Of a DNA stretch of 64,000 bases, positions 1 through 12,345 are shown piece after piece; position 1 is the first letter of the stretch; each line of letters begins with the position of its first letter. Location of the stretch: positions 5,941,761 to 6,005,760 of the forward strand of contig NC_044289.2 in NCBI RefSeq assembly GCF_004027225.2, written 5' to 3'. A program made the translations under genes and the position numbers. Source of the DNA: Strigops habroptila (lineage: Eukaryota; Chordata; Aves; Psittaciformes; Psittacidae). The notes beneath the pieces were generated by a model, which searched no databases, was not told where the DNA came from, and saw only the letters and a list, made by a program, of their open reading frames with translations.

Positions 1-3000
1 GAAGCCCACCCTTTAGATTCAAATGCTGTAGCCAGAGTATCTCTCTCCTTCTACAAGGTCCTACCCTGCTGAACAATATGTTGAAAAAATGAGTAGTTAT
101 TTATGAGGAACACTCAAAGGCCCTAAGCCCATCCCTCGCAAAAGAAAAATATTCAGTGATTTCTAGAAAAGTCTCCTGAGGCTACAGGAGATGCCAAAGA
201 AGAACATGAACAAATCACCAACTAGTACAAATGCTTGTAGCAGTAACACTTGACATCAGTTTCAGCAGTGCCATTGGCAGACTAACGGGCTAAGGTGCAC
301 ATAAGCCCCTCTAGCTTTGCATGGAAGTTTTCTGCAGGATAATGACACACCTGACCATGATGGCGCAGTGTATACGTGGAGTCAAGGTGGGATGACATTC
401 TACAAACTCAGAAGAGAAATTTCTCATCCCTCCTTCCCAAGGAAGCCATATACAGAACAAAGGTTAATGGGGGGGGGGGGTGGGGAGGAGGGAAACATCA
501 AAAAACCCAACACCCAACAAACACCAAACAAACAAACAAAGAAAAACCAGGGAATGCCGAGTAGCTTGCCTGTCTTCTTCCTATGAAATTGTAAAATGAG
601 AGCAGGAGAAAAGCCACTTTTCTAAGTGACCTAAAGCATAGATGTGCAAATGCTGAAGACATTGCATTGCTCTAAGGTTCAGTAAATGTTGACCAAATCC
701 CATCAGAGGTCCTGGAGCCAGCACTGCTAGCATACTGGGTAAAGCTTTGTTCAAGTTTGCAAAGCTTTCCAGGTATTTTTGTTCAGGGTGAACAGAAGAT
801 CTCTGTTTACCAGCACTTTACACCATAGAGTGCATTTTGTATACAGTAGTAGGAACTGAGTAGGACTCATCTTGCAGAAACTCTTCATCGTAAAGGAAGA
901 CCCATAATTAGCTACCACCTCCTAGTGCCTACAGCAGGATCATCAAGTCTGCACTGGAAAGTACTGGGCAGATGGAAACCACAGCGATTCCCATATCCAA
1001 GTGTTCTTGTAGTATCTGGTAATTACTGGGAACCCTATTGGAAAATATTGTAATTCCTTCACCACTAATGACAGGCCATTTGGAGAACAATGGTGTACTG
1101 CTGCCCTGCAAGCTGCTATCGCAGCGTGTGGGGGGCAGGTTGTAAGAGGGCTGCTCCACTGAACAAGATACTCACATCACAAGCATCCCCTAGGACAGAA
1201 TCGGAAGTTTTTGGTTTTATCATTCTTGCTCTTCTTAAAGGGGAAATTAAATACCAACTTGGTATAAAATGTTTAGTGTCAAATATCTTGTTCTCAAGAA
1301 TCAGGAAGCACCAAGCTAAAGGTTCCTTCTACATTTTTACTCTGTTCTGCACATCTTTTACACAATCTCCTAATAAGGATCATACACTTTTCTGCAGGGT
1401 GTATGCCCCCTCTTCTAGCTCACAATACATGGGGAGCAAGAAATAAATCAGTTGTAAGCGAATGAAACTATTGTCAACACAGAATTTCATCAACTGGTTG
1501 AACACGTGCCTATCATCATAACTGAGTCTCTTCCCCTCCTCACCTGCCTGATCCCCAAGAGTGTCAGGATAACACTACACTGTAAGTAAGCAAGGTAGGG
1601 AATCACAACAAGAGAAAGAGTATCTTGTGGGATGTGCCATTAAATGCTGCCATGAGAACCAGACCAGCTTCATCCTGATACAGAGCTGCTGTGGCCAACC
1701 GAGTAGCAGCAGTTTCCATAGCGGGCACCCATTTGCTCCCTGGGATGCACTTCCAAGCGTCTAAAACTCACATTGCAAAAGTGCTGAGCATTCACAAGCA
1801 TGAGGTCCATGCTCTAAACACATGAAGTGTTACTAGGAAAAAAGAAAAAAAAGTTGAGTACTACAAAGAAAATTTAGCATTAGGCAAAGACCAGGCATTT
1901 AAAATCAGTGGTAGCTTCCAACAATTTTAGCTTTAGTCTTTGGTGGCATTTCTCTTTCTGGCATCCACTAAAGAAGGAGAATGATACCACCTCATTTCAC
2001 TGTAGTGCCGTGCGCTGACATTTATGAACCATTCAGTCCCTGCAGTGATCAGTACTACAGAAAAGCCCATGAGGAGTTCAACAGTTCTTTATTCAGTACA
2101 GGGTATGGATGGTGTGTCATAAATAGGGCACAGGGTGACACATTGTATGAGGAGGATAAGAATATTGAATAGCTGCTCATTCACTGCACAACATCCGTCT
2201 TGTGCCCTGAATGAAGTACCAGCCCTGTGGAAAAAAAATACAATGTAAACCATACAAGACAGTCTTTAATTATATGGTATGGAGGGGCTTACCATGCAGC
2301 ATACACACAGAGAGGGTGACTGTGGTTAGTCTTCACGCTGATATTTCCTAGCGTTTTAAAGTATGTTTTTCTTCCTGTATAATATATTCTCTCTATAAAA
2401 ACTTCAAATTTGCATGCCCTATATTCGTATTTCTACCAATATAAATATTTCTGTTAGAAACATTTTTATTTAAGCACTGATGTAGGTAAGATTCAGAATG
2501 GCCACCATTTGATACATTGTAGTTTAATATAAATACCTAAGATAAGTGCATGTATCTATATTGGTATATCGATATCCACATTTCCTTTTCAATAAAATAC
2601 AAGTATTTTTTATATGGGTGAGCCTGAGAGAATGAAAAAACCTAAGTACACAAAGATTGGCAAAGCATTGAAAGCAGACCAGCCCAAGTTCACTCTCTTA
2701 CAGCAAACCAGATCACAGAAGAGGAGGAAACCAACACACATTCACCAGGAGAGCTGAGCAACAGTTTTGGACAGAGTGGGGTTTTGTTGGAATATAGTAA
2801 CTTATCAAAAGCATGGAAACCCTCAGGCAGGGCTACAATTCTTGTTTTCATATGTTTGTTGTAAGATAAAAAACACATTTTATATTGAATTATACATTAA
2901 AGTCTTAAAAAAAGATAGAGGAAGACCCACATTACTATCACCAGTAAGAAAGAACATGCATGGAACTGTTTTATGGCAAAGTTTAAAATCATTTCTCCCA

Positions 3001-5640
3001 TAAGCTTTCAATTTTAAAGGTAGGATTGTTCTCAAATAAAAACCAACTCCCCTGCACAGCAAAATCACGCTCCAATACCCAGCAGTAACCCTGAACTTGC
3101 ACCACGTTGCCAACATTAACAGTTGTAATCTTGAAGTTATGACTCGTACAGTACACTAAACAAAACCCAATAAGATTACACCCAATGGTGTATTTGCCTT
3201 GCATAAAAACAAAGCAAAAAACTACTCTACTGTATGTACCAAGTCAGATAATTGCTTTAAAACCAGACCAGATGTAATATCTTTGTGCTACTGAAATCAA
3301 GAGAAGTTTCAGGAATTAAGAATTTACCTTATATATCTGTGGTGATGAAATCAAGTTACGGGACATACAGAAATCCACTGAGTAGTTACACCCATGCACT
3401 GCACATCCCCAAATGCTCCAATAAAGTGAGGAACTTCTCCTTTCAAAAAAGGAACTGCAACACAGGAACATAAGTATCTGTTGTGCTAAAGAACACTAAT
3501 CTGAGTAATAAATACTCTGAGTAACAGGCTAGTAACATACTGCTGTAAGGTATGTTACACACACACTACAACATCAAAACAGAAACCTGTGACTGTGCAT
3601 TCCCTGTATTCTGTACAGCCAAGTATGCGATAGGGAGAAACACACCAGGGTTGCAGCCCATGGAAGCACATTAGCTAATGCAGCCAGATGTTAAAAACAG
3701 TTCCGTTTTGGGGACAGATCAGACCTGAAACATAAGTACATTTTTAATTCAAATTCTGTTACACTCAAAGAAAGAGCAGCCACCTGTGGTGTCCTCTGCT
3801 GTCTACAACAGCAGTATACTCCTGCAGGAGCACATGAGCCTAAAAAGTTGGTAGCACAAGTAAGAAACCACAAGTAGCTATTGCAGTTTTGTCATTGAGC
3901 CTTCAACCCTGAGTGAGGAGACATCTCTGCCTCTGCATTTGTTCAGTCTTTCTTTTCCCCTCACCCAAACTCCGTTTCTGAGAAGACTCAGTTGCAGCTT
4001 CAAATCCCATCTAGATGCTCCTGCCCTTCTCATTCAATGTAACTCTCCTGCACTGTTTGTGTGTGCAATCCATGAGCATCCCAGCAAAGGCTCAGCACAG
4101 GGACACTCAGCTGTGGCAGCAACATCTGCAGATCTACATAAAGTATAACCAAATATACCCCAAACTTCTTATTCCAGTTTAGAAACTGAAAATTCACCAA
4201 GTAACAGTGAGAGTGGGATGCAGGAGAGAAGCAGCAAGGGAAGGAAGCTAACTGGAAAACTGACAGTCCCTGTGCAAGCAGCAGGGAAATGGGTCTCTTC
4301 AGGCATCCCAAGATTTACAAGAGGGCCAAAAAGTGACTTCCTGCTATTCAAGTCCAGGCTGAAATATAATAAACCACTGCCAGCATAACACTGACTCACA
4401 TCCATCAGATTTATAAACCAGTACTTTGACAAAGAATGCTCTGTTGGCTTCACCACAGAGAATTTTAAACTACTAAAATACATTGTTTAACCCGCTTGAT
4501 GTTTAATGGCATTTCTGCAAAAACCAGTTCTGTGGCACAACATGTTAGAAGCAATATTATAAAACAGGCAACTGAAACATCACAAATACAGAAGCCTATC
4601 AGACATCCTTTGGGACTTAAAGACTTGCAGATTAACATCAAAATTAGCCCTACTTTTTTGTTTTCCCTTAATCTACAAACTAAAAACAACTCTCACAGCT
4701 CCTTCTTCAAGCACTTGCTCACTACACAACAAACTCGAAATATATCTAAAAAAGACAAAATCTCAAAAATATGTTAAAAAAACCCCAACAAAATCCCAAA
4801 TGGTAAAATACCTGCCACATAACCACGTTGGATAGAGGTGTGGTTTCTTACCCACACAGACCCAGCATACAAGCTTTAGTCTTTACGCAAGTGATGCTCA
4901 ACCCTCTTCTCAGAAGAAAGTACACCTTTGTGAGCAGACTTACATCCAGACAGCTACAACCACATCAAAAGAAGCTGTGCTTCTAGAACAAAAACTTTTA
5001 CCACCAACTCTCTGAAAACTATGTCCAATATTGTTTTCTAAAGCTCCTCAAAGCTCAGCTCCTCTATTACAGGCTACAAACACATTCCGAGGTTAAATCT
5101 CACGGTTTATCACGTGTGGTAGCACGCACGCCCCAGGGGTAGGATGCTCTTAAGTTATTTGCAGACATTCAAAAACGTTCTCTATTATTCCAAGAAGTGC
5201 AGAGTTTAGCAATCCAGCCGTGCAGGACAACCTGTGCTCCACCTGCATTGTGCTGGGGTGAGGAGAAACATTTCCAGAACTCTTGGACTTACCTGGAGAC
5301 CAATGCATGACTTTCTATGACCGTTTGTGTGGGGGTTACACACCACACGAGCTCAGATATCGCACAAGCGGATAAAGAGGCCTTTCCAGAGGCGCATCCA
5401 TGCAGGAGCATCTCCCACCCGGGAGCGCTCACAGCCCAGGGCAGATGCGCAGCCAGCAGCGCATGGGAGCGCAGGGCAGTGATGGATTAAACAAGCCTCA
5501 GCCTTAGAGGCTGAAACTTCCCCAGTGGATACCTGGGGAGGTGGGGAAGGGCACAACAAATTAACGCTCACAGGAAAACCTGGGCTTCCTCCTTACAGAG
5601 CAACTGCAGCAGCTCAACGAGCTCTCCTGTGGTCCTAGCG
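1..5640. other. GNAS intron, no exon recognised
   Basis: This stretch lies downstream of the XL-type first exon in the direction of GNAS transcription (leftwards). I looked on the minus strand for the conserved second exon (the P-loop GAGESGKS coding sequence) and for a second CpG-rich first exon and saw neither. The open frames here are short, are not conserved-looking and lack coding character. A run of 12 G at 469-480 and a CAAA-rich stretch near 525-542 are the only obvious low-complexity pieces. The intron is therefore at least 6.1 kb long. Confidence 0.6.
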
Positions 5641-5983
5641 AGTGGCTTTATGCCAAGCACCAGCTGAGGTAAAGCGGACACGGCACCTTTGTGCGGGGAG
5701 AGCAAGCACCTTCAGCGCGGTGGGTGGGGAGGGCTGCCGCGGGCACTCCTCCCTCAGCCCGGCTGCCGGCTCCTGCCGCTGCCGCACGCACGGCCGAGCC
5801 CCGGGGTCCCGCCGAGCCCCCCCCGGGCCGGGGACCCCCCGCCGCAGCCCGGGCGCGCCGAGGCGCTGCCGCCCACGTGAGCGCGGCCCCGGCCCCGCCC
5901 CGGCCCACCGCGGCCACCGCCCACCCCGCGAGCGCGGGGCACCGGTGCTGACAGCGGCTTCCGGGCGGCCCCGCACCTGCCAT

Positions 5984-6069
5984 GCCGAGCCGGGCAGGGC
6001 CGAGCCGAGCCGAACCCGGCCGAGCCGAGCCGAACCGAACCGAACCGAACCGAGCCGAACCGAACCGGA
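5984..6069. repeat. Pentanucleotide minisatellite (CCGAG/CCGAA)n
   Basis: About 15 tandem, slightly degenerate copies of CCGAG or CCGAA (CTCGG or TTCGG on the minus strand) lie just inside the intron that follows the GNAS XL exon, about 30 bases beyond its splice donor. On the transcribed strand this gives regularly spaced GG pairs separated by three bases. The array inflates several overlapping open frames in this island, which are artefacts. Confidence 0.85.
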
Positions 6070-6100
6070 GCCGGGCAGCCCCGCTCCCGCCCTCGCTCAC

Positions 6101-6347
6101 CCAGCAGCAGCAGCCGGTGTGTCTGCTTGTACTCCCGCTTCTCCGCCTTCAGCGTCTTGTCGATGCTTTTGCTCCGCTTCTTGTCCGCCCGCTCCTTGGC
6201 CACCAGGTCCTGCCGCAGCCGGTGCCGCACCTGCGGGTCTCCGTGATCCGCCGCGGAAGCGGGGATGTCCGCCTCGCCGCGGCTGCCGTAGGGCGCGGAG
6301 GGGTGCGCGGCGGCCAGGCGGGAGCGCAGGCTGTAGCACAGCCCCAT
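6101..6347 (-). CDS. GNAS: GNAS alternative first exon, XL-alpha-s type (partial gene)
   Basis: This exon encodes the first 82 residues, plus one base of residue 83, of an extra-large-type Gs-alpha. The ATG at 6347-6345 has a strong Kozak context (GCACCATGG), and an in-frame stop lies upstream at 6534-6536. The exon ends in the invariant THRLLLLG stretch followed by a GTGAGC donor at 6100. The split phase is the one used by all Gs-alpha first exons to join the P-loop exon. Residues 50-75 (ADKKRSKSIDKTLKAEK) resemble the end of the mammalian XL-alpha-s exon (EKKRSKLIDKQLQDEK). The start MGLCYSLR is that of the GNAL (G-olf) XL exon. Gly2, Cys4 and Ser6 suit N-myristoylation and palmitoylation, so membrane anchoring is inferred. 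The long proline/alanine-rich region of mammalian XL-alpha-s is absent. Neighbouring NPEPL1 and STX16 identify the locus as GNAS, not GNAL. Confidence 0.9.
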
Positions 6348-7097
6348 GGTGCCGGAGCTGCCCGCCTTACCGCGCCGCGGGCATGCTCTCCGCCGGGCCG
6401 GGCAGGGCGAGGCGGCGGCGCCCGGCGGCCTCTTCAAGTGGCCCCGCTCTGCCGAGCTGCGGTGTCCCGTCCCGCCCCTCCCCTCGGCCGGTCCCCGCGC
6501 CGCGGCCGGCGGCCACACGTGACGCGGACATGTTTACCGTATTCTCTGGAAAGCGGCCCCCGCCGCAGCCTCCCGGCGGAGGGAGCGGGGACAGCGGCCG
6601 CAGCCCCCGCCGCATCCCCCGTGCCCCCGCGGGGTGACGGTGTCGGTGCCTCGCTGAGCCCGGGGCGGGCGGGGGCTCTGCGGGCTCCCCCTCTGCGTCC
6701 TGCCCCGCGGGAGCCCGGGGAGACGTTGGCCAGTGCTACCCATCTCCAGCGCCCCAAAGCTCCGTCCCTATCGCTGGGTTGGTATTTCCCCCCGTTCCCG
6801 GTGAGGATCTCGCCCCAGCCACGGGTCCATGTCAGGAGCTGAGGTGACATCCAGCCCCAGGGATGTCGTGGGGATGTTGTGGCGGGCGGGAAGAGCCCTG
6901 GTCCACGGTGGAAGCTCATGTCCAGGTTGAACACGGCCGAGCTCCTCCACCACAACATCTCAGCCCACTGAAAATAAGGATGTGACACCGAGACATGCGC
7001 CATTTTCACACCCCAGTTGTTCTTCACTTCCTGCCACATACGTATTTGTCAGTGTCTTCTTATTTTCTACAGTTATTTTCTACATCCAGTGGAGAAG

Positions 7098-7523
7098 TTA
7101 ATGATGGTGCCTGCTCTCCTGCTCTTCCCCTCTCTTCTGGAGGCACCACATCTGCTTTCTTGCAACAAGCTTCAAATTGACCTCCTCAGTTGCTATCGAT
7201 GTACCTGGCCTGGGGTGCTGATGCTGGTTGTGGTCATATCCCCCCCTCTGGCCACACACTCCATGCACAGTACTGCCAACTTTGTCATACTGTATTTTAT
7301 ACTTATCTCCGGCCAGCTCTGAACATTCACTCAGAATATGACTAATGCTCTCTTGGGCATGGCCACACATCCTGCACTCTGGAGTTAGAGCTTTCCAACC
7401 AGCTATCTGTGCTGTAGCCTGTCTTCTGCAAATAGCCTCTGTGGTTCTCACTGAAATCTCAGTTTCTCCTTTCGGTGCTTTCCCACAAGTTAGATGTCTT
7501 CTTGATAGGAATTTCTCTTTCAA
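7098..7523 (-). mobile_element. Fossil fragment of an R2/R4(Dong)-like LINE, C-terminal region
   Basis: A 141-codon open frame on the minus strand contains the zinc-knuckle pattern C-x2-C-x8-H-x4-C (CRMC...H...C), followed by a stretch like LAGDKYKIQYDKVGSTVHGVC. That resembles the region between the reverse transcriptase and the restriction-like endonuclease in site-specific LINEs of the R2/R4/Dong type, whose usual form is EYxxRHDxVAxxxHWxLC. The preceding TTEAICRRQATAQIAG stretch resembles the segment before the knuckle in the same families. Neither the reverse transcriptase nor the endonuclease catalytic motif is seen, so this is an inactive scrap. The family assignment is from recalled motifs only. 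Confidence 0.45.
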
Positions 7524-7559
7524 AATCTCTCACAAGTCTGTGTCAGCAGGATAGATCTG

Positions 7560-10500
7560 TTAAGAGGGCTGCAGTGACTCTCTCTTCCCTTTTTATTCCA
7601 CCCAAAGGCTGAGCAGTTCACATACCCTACATGAAATGTTCAAGTGTTTTTATTGCTGATTTGGCAGGGCAGCTTTGACAGGGTAGGAGTTGCCCTGCAG
7701 GAATGACAGAGCTGCCCACTGAGGTAACTATTAACCAGGGGAGCTAACCAGCTCTCTTTTTTTGTACCTTTTGTTACTCCTAGTCTTGGGACCCAGCCTT
7801 ATATCAACCCCTTTGGCTTTGTACTGAAGCAGAGGAGGAGCAGCACCCCTGGTCTGGCCTCCACTTGAAGGCAGCAACAAAGAGCATGGTCCTGACAGGC
7901 GGTAGCTACATTTTGGTGAGGGTCACCCCGTGCCCCATCCTGCAGAAGGGAGCTCAGGCATCCCTGCAAACTGGCTTGCACTCTTTTCCCAGAGTGGTTC
8001 CAGGAACTGAGTGACAGCAGGTGGGGATGCCAGAATGGAGTTCAGGAAACGTGTTTAAATGGTCTGTGAGTTTGGGCTCAGGCAGACATGAGCAAATGCT
8101 TCACAGTGGGGACATGCCTGGAAAGACTTGCATCTATTCTGTAACGAGACAAGCTATGTGTGTGTCCCTCATAGGAAGGATGTTAGTTATTTCAACAAGT
8201 TTGTTTCTATTTCACGTGCTTTCAGTCAGGTCTGGTAAGTGATGGCCAGGTACTTACCTCTTCCCTCCTGCAAGTTATCCTGTGGAAAGTCAGTGGGTCT
8301 TTTCCTGGAGAAAGACATCACCTGAGCAAAGGGAGAGGACATCTCCTTGTTCACGTTTATCATGTTGCCTATGTAGCACTCCAGGCATCTAATTGATACC
8401 GTGCTGCCTGGCTGTTACAGCAATTAATAAGTGTACAAATTAAATCATTTCACAGCAGACAAGTTCACTTTACACATCACTGTGAGCCCGAGCTTCAGCA
8501 GCAGTTGCTGCCTGTTGCAGGAATTAATCCACCTCACATCAGGCTCAAGATGCCCACATGACTCACTCTGTCTCCACTGCTGTAATGCCTTTTCCTCTGG
8601 GACTGAGAGTTCATTCTGCTGATGAACACACCCCTGAGAATGTAATACACCAAGAAATGTAAAGGTCAGCCTAGAGGATTATTAATAGCAGGTTTTTTTC
8701 TTCCTGTGCTTTTTGGAGAGGCACTGGAACAAGAGGAAGGTTATACTTACAGATAGGACAGTTCTCTGAAGCTTGCTATGTTGTAAGGATCTGTCCATGT
8801 GCCACCTGCAGAAGGCAAGAGAACTCTTGAGGGCTGGGAAGAAAACAAACCCAAACAAACCCGAAAGGTAGAATGAGAAAGTAGAAAGCAGCATTCATGC
8901 TATGAATCTGCTGCCCTGGTTCTGTGGGTAGGCAAGCAGTTTTCCTACTGGTGCAACTTACAGCAAGGCAAGTTTAAGATTGGTCCATCTTGGTTTGGTT
9001 ACTTTGAAAACCTTTCCAGTGCAGGTGACAAGTTCTGCAAAGCACACCAAGCCTATCTTGACTGTGATGGGCACCCTCTCCCAGGTATGATCAGAAGAAG
9101 AAATCTGAAAATGAAGTAGGATTTCAAACTGGAAGACAGGCTTCCTCTTGTACTATTATTGTAAACCTCTAGAATAACTCATAAAACTTAGGAATTACTT
9201 CTTTCAGGAAATTCGAAAGTTCACATCCTGTATAGTCCTGCCTATTGTTAAAGTATAGATATAGTTACTTGAATTCCATTTGTTAACGATGTCAATGGCA
9301 CAGTTCATCAGCTTCCTAGCTTACACCAGTTTTAGTTGGTGGCAAGAAGTGGCAGCAAGGATAAGGTCACATATTTCATCTAGGTAAAGAGTGTATGAAA
9401 CAGATTGACAGCTTTTTGAAATCACGCACAGCTTCAAAGGTAACAGAGGAAATTGCCTCAAAGATCAAACCATCTTCTGCCCTATAAGAATATTGTTCAT
9501 CTGCACTTGGAGCATTTGTGCTACAGGACAGATTCAGGCTTAAAAAGTACAGATTAAGTAGGTTTCACATAATGCAGTTAAAAGAATATGTTTCTAAAGG
9601 GCACTGGTCATGCCCACAGACACAGGCTATGTATCTACTCCACTCTGCATGTCAAACTGCACAGCTTGTGGCAACATGTTCAGCTTCATTCAAGCTCCTT
9701 AAGCAATAGCCATTACAAGAAGCAAATGTCCATGTGTATTGAACTGAGAGCTTTGTACAGCCCAGCTCCTGCTGGGTCAAGGCACAGCTGTACCAGCCCA
9801 GGAGGAGTTCTTCACATCAGGGACATAAGAGGTCTTCCTGAGGCACTGAGGCTGCAGCAGTGTCATGACTGTACAATTTGCTGCTCCTCCATACATCTCT
9901 ACTGCTCCCACCTCTCTGGCGACTAAGCAGAGTCGGGATGACTTAAGACTCTGCCTCTTACTAACTCCCATCAGGGAGGGAAGGGAATAGAGTCGTCCTT
10001 CCCCAAGGACTGAGCTGAAGGTCCTTCTATATCTTTATTTTGTTGTTTCTACCATCTGCAACATCGGGGAGAGAAGTGGAGAGGTTAAAAAGCAGAGTGT
10101 GCCATCTGGGAATGCAAAAAATACCAAGGAAGAAAGAAAGAGAGGCAATAACTGAGAGTGCAGGGTTAAGAGAAGATACATGGACACATAAGCAAAAAAA
10201 CTTGGATCAACACCAGGAAATATGTCAGCAAGAGCAATGTAAATGAGTAAAATTTGCATATATTTGTACCTAGGGAGGGAAAATAATTGATTGAACTCCA
10301 GCTCCCACCCCTGTTACTGTAAGCGATCTATACATGCAATGTTCACTTCCTGTAGCAGAATGCTGGTGCGTCAGCCCCACTCAGGAGCTGCTGGTGCTGC
10401 CCTCCCGCAGGCAGCCCTTCCTCCCTCTAGTATGTGGGTTCACACTCAGCTTTTCTGATGTAGGTGGCTGTAGCCTGGCACCTCTGCCAAAAGCATCTCA

Positions 10501-12270
10501 AGTAAAGGCGTTAGGTTTTCAAATGGGCTTGTGTTTGCTGTTCACAGTGTGGCTGGAGCAAGAAAGGGTGCTGAGCACCCCTGAAAAATAAATCACGCCA
10601 TCCAGTTGCCAAACAAGGCTTTTAGGGCACAAGGAGAGGAATCTACATTTGTGGAGTTTGCTCAGTGTCTGTATGATTGAACACCCACTACAGACTGGAA
10701 GTGTTTTTCATTAATTTCACCTGAAGCGGGTTCTATCCAGTCTCTGCTTTTGGTCCTTTGCTTCAGGTTAATACTTATTTTGTTGTCATTCCTCTGTTTA
10801 CCACATTGAAATCTAGATTTAAAAGGGTGATTAAGCACCTAATTTCAATCTTGGATTGAATGGAATAAATCTTGGCTCTAAATCCTTGTTTACATATTGA
10901 TCCAAACTGCTAATTTCTTGTCTTCTTTCAGAAAGTGTGAAAGCCAAGAGTTCCTGGTACCTATAACCACAAAGCCACCATCAGTTGCCTTGTCATACCT
11001 CTTAACTTAAAAGCCGGTGCATCTGTAAAATAAACATCGTGGCACACAGATAAGGCACGAAGGGTAGAATTAGCTGCATTTGAATTGCATCTCAGATATA
11101 AAATCACGAAAGGTATTAGTGCTTCTAGTCATGGGAAAGTGTTCTGAAGACATGGTCAACAAATGCAGTATTACTGTAATTGCACAGCATTGGGCTCATG
11201 AGGACATAGTGTGAGCAAAGCCATCTTCATCTAGGGAGATGAAATTCAAGTCCATTCCATGTATGAAGAGGGCAAAGTCTTTATGTGGGAAGACCAGAGC
11301 GTGCAGATATGGCTGTGGGAGGAGACCACATCCTTGTCTAAATGTGAGTTCTGACTGACACCCTTCCAGTCCACCTTTGGTTCCCTTTAAGTCGCAGGGT
11401 GAAGTCCTGGACTCCAGGAGCAAAGATTCACTGTGTGTAGCTGAATAGATAAGCGTCCAACTTATTAACATCCCGTTAGTTTTATGCAGATGTTAGTTAT
11501 CCCAAAGCAATTGCCATGAGATCTTTTATCACCTCATCCAGCATTTATCTTCCCTCTGATCCTGGCAATGCTGTGAGGGACAAAAGACTGGCTGTGGCAA
11601 GAAGGGGATTCAGGTGTGGAAGTGGGACTTGGATATCTGTATCCAAGTACTGTATTATGGGTTCAGACTGACATTGTGAGTATAAAATGTGACTGTTTGC
11701 TCCTGGGTCTCTTCCTCCTGCCAAACTTCTGAAGGCACTCATATGTAGGTGTCTTTTAGCAGTAATGATAGCCTGTGCTCTGGGGAGACTAACTGTTCCC
11801 TGACAGGTAGGCTTCACTGGGCACAGAACCAACCAGTGTCACCATCCAAACTCCAAAGTACAAACTTTTCACTCTGCTGAATACAATAAAACTTGCTACC
11901 TTTCCCCTTGACTATCTTTATGGTTGATTTCCCCTCAAATATCTTGGTTTTCAGCATCATGCCCCAGTTTTCCTCCACAGTTTTCCCTTGTGTGAGGTTC
12001 CCTACAGTGGCTTTTTGGGTCCTAGAGCTGTCACCTGAAAAAACAGCGAAAAAGAGAAAAGCATATTGTCAAATTCCTTCCATTCAGAAATCACTTAACC
12101 AGATGACCTGCCCAATTCCACTGATTTTACTGGACTTTATACACATATCTAGCATTCACCTGCTGCATAGGACGTGTCCTGAGTAGGGCTTGAAAGCCAC
12201 TGGGATTGCGCTTGTGACAACAGTAAATCAATACTTTGATAAAGCAGCTTATTTCCACTTCTTAACTGCT
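7560..12270. other. Intergenic, nothing recognised
   Basis: No exon with coding character, no RNA gene and no clear interspersed repeat was recognised. The expected first exon of the PIEZO-like relic should lie between the CpG island and about 12 kb, but I could not find a segment encoding the conserved PIEZO amino terminus. Confidence 0.5.
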
Positions 12271-12280
12271 TTTCCTACAG

Positions 12281-12345
12281 CCTGCATATACTTCCTGCTT
12301 CCCCTCTGTCCCTCTCCAGCAGATAAAGTGACACATTTGTTGTTG
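12281..12345 (+). pseudogene. Possible PIEZO-like relic exon 2 (tentative)
   Basis: After an acceptor-like TTTTCCTACAG, the frame reads CIYFLLPLCPSPADKVT. This can be aligned with the PIEZO2 exon 2 stretch FVYLIYLLLIPLFSEPTKTT with one gap, sharing the IY-LL-PL-P skeleton. No in-frame stop is present. The position is right for an amino-terminal exon of the relic, but the match is short and hydrophobic and could be chance. Confidence 0.3.

Larger units (their letters stand above)
5640..6760 (-). promoter_or_regulatory. GNAS: CpG island over the GNAS XL-type first exon
   Basis: The base composition changes abruptly to very GC-rich and CpG-dense at about 5640 and returns to normal near 6760. 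The island covers the XL-type first exon and its immediate 5' side, so it is the likely promoter for the minus-strand GNAS transcript. It could also have served a divergent plus-strand promoter, because the PIEZO-like relic lies to its right and points the other way. Mammalian GNAS has several such promoters that are imprinted; birds are not known to imprint, so I infer only a promoter. Confidence 0.7.

Noticed and set aside
5642-6842. Long plus-strand open frames (up to 331 codons) and several minus-strand frames in the first CpG island
   Set aside because: They are produced by GC-rich sequence and the pentamer array, with arginine/proline/alanine composition. Only the minus-strand XL frame has homology and a splice donor.
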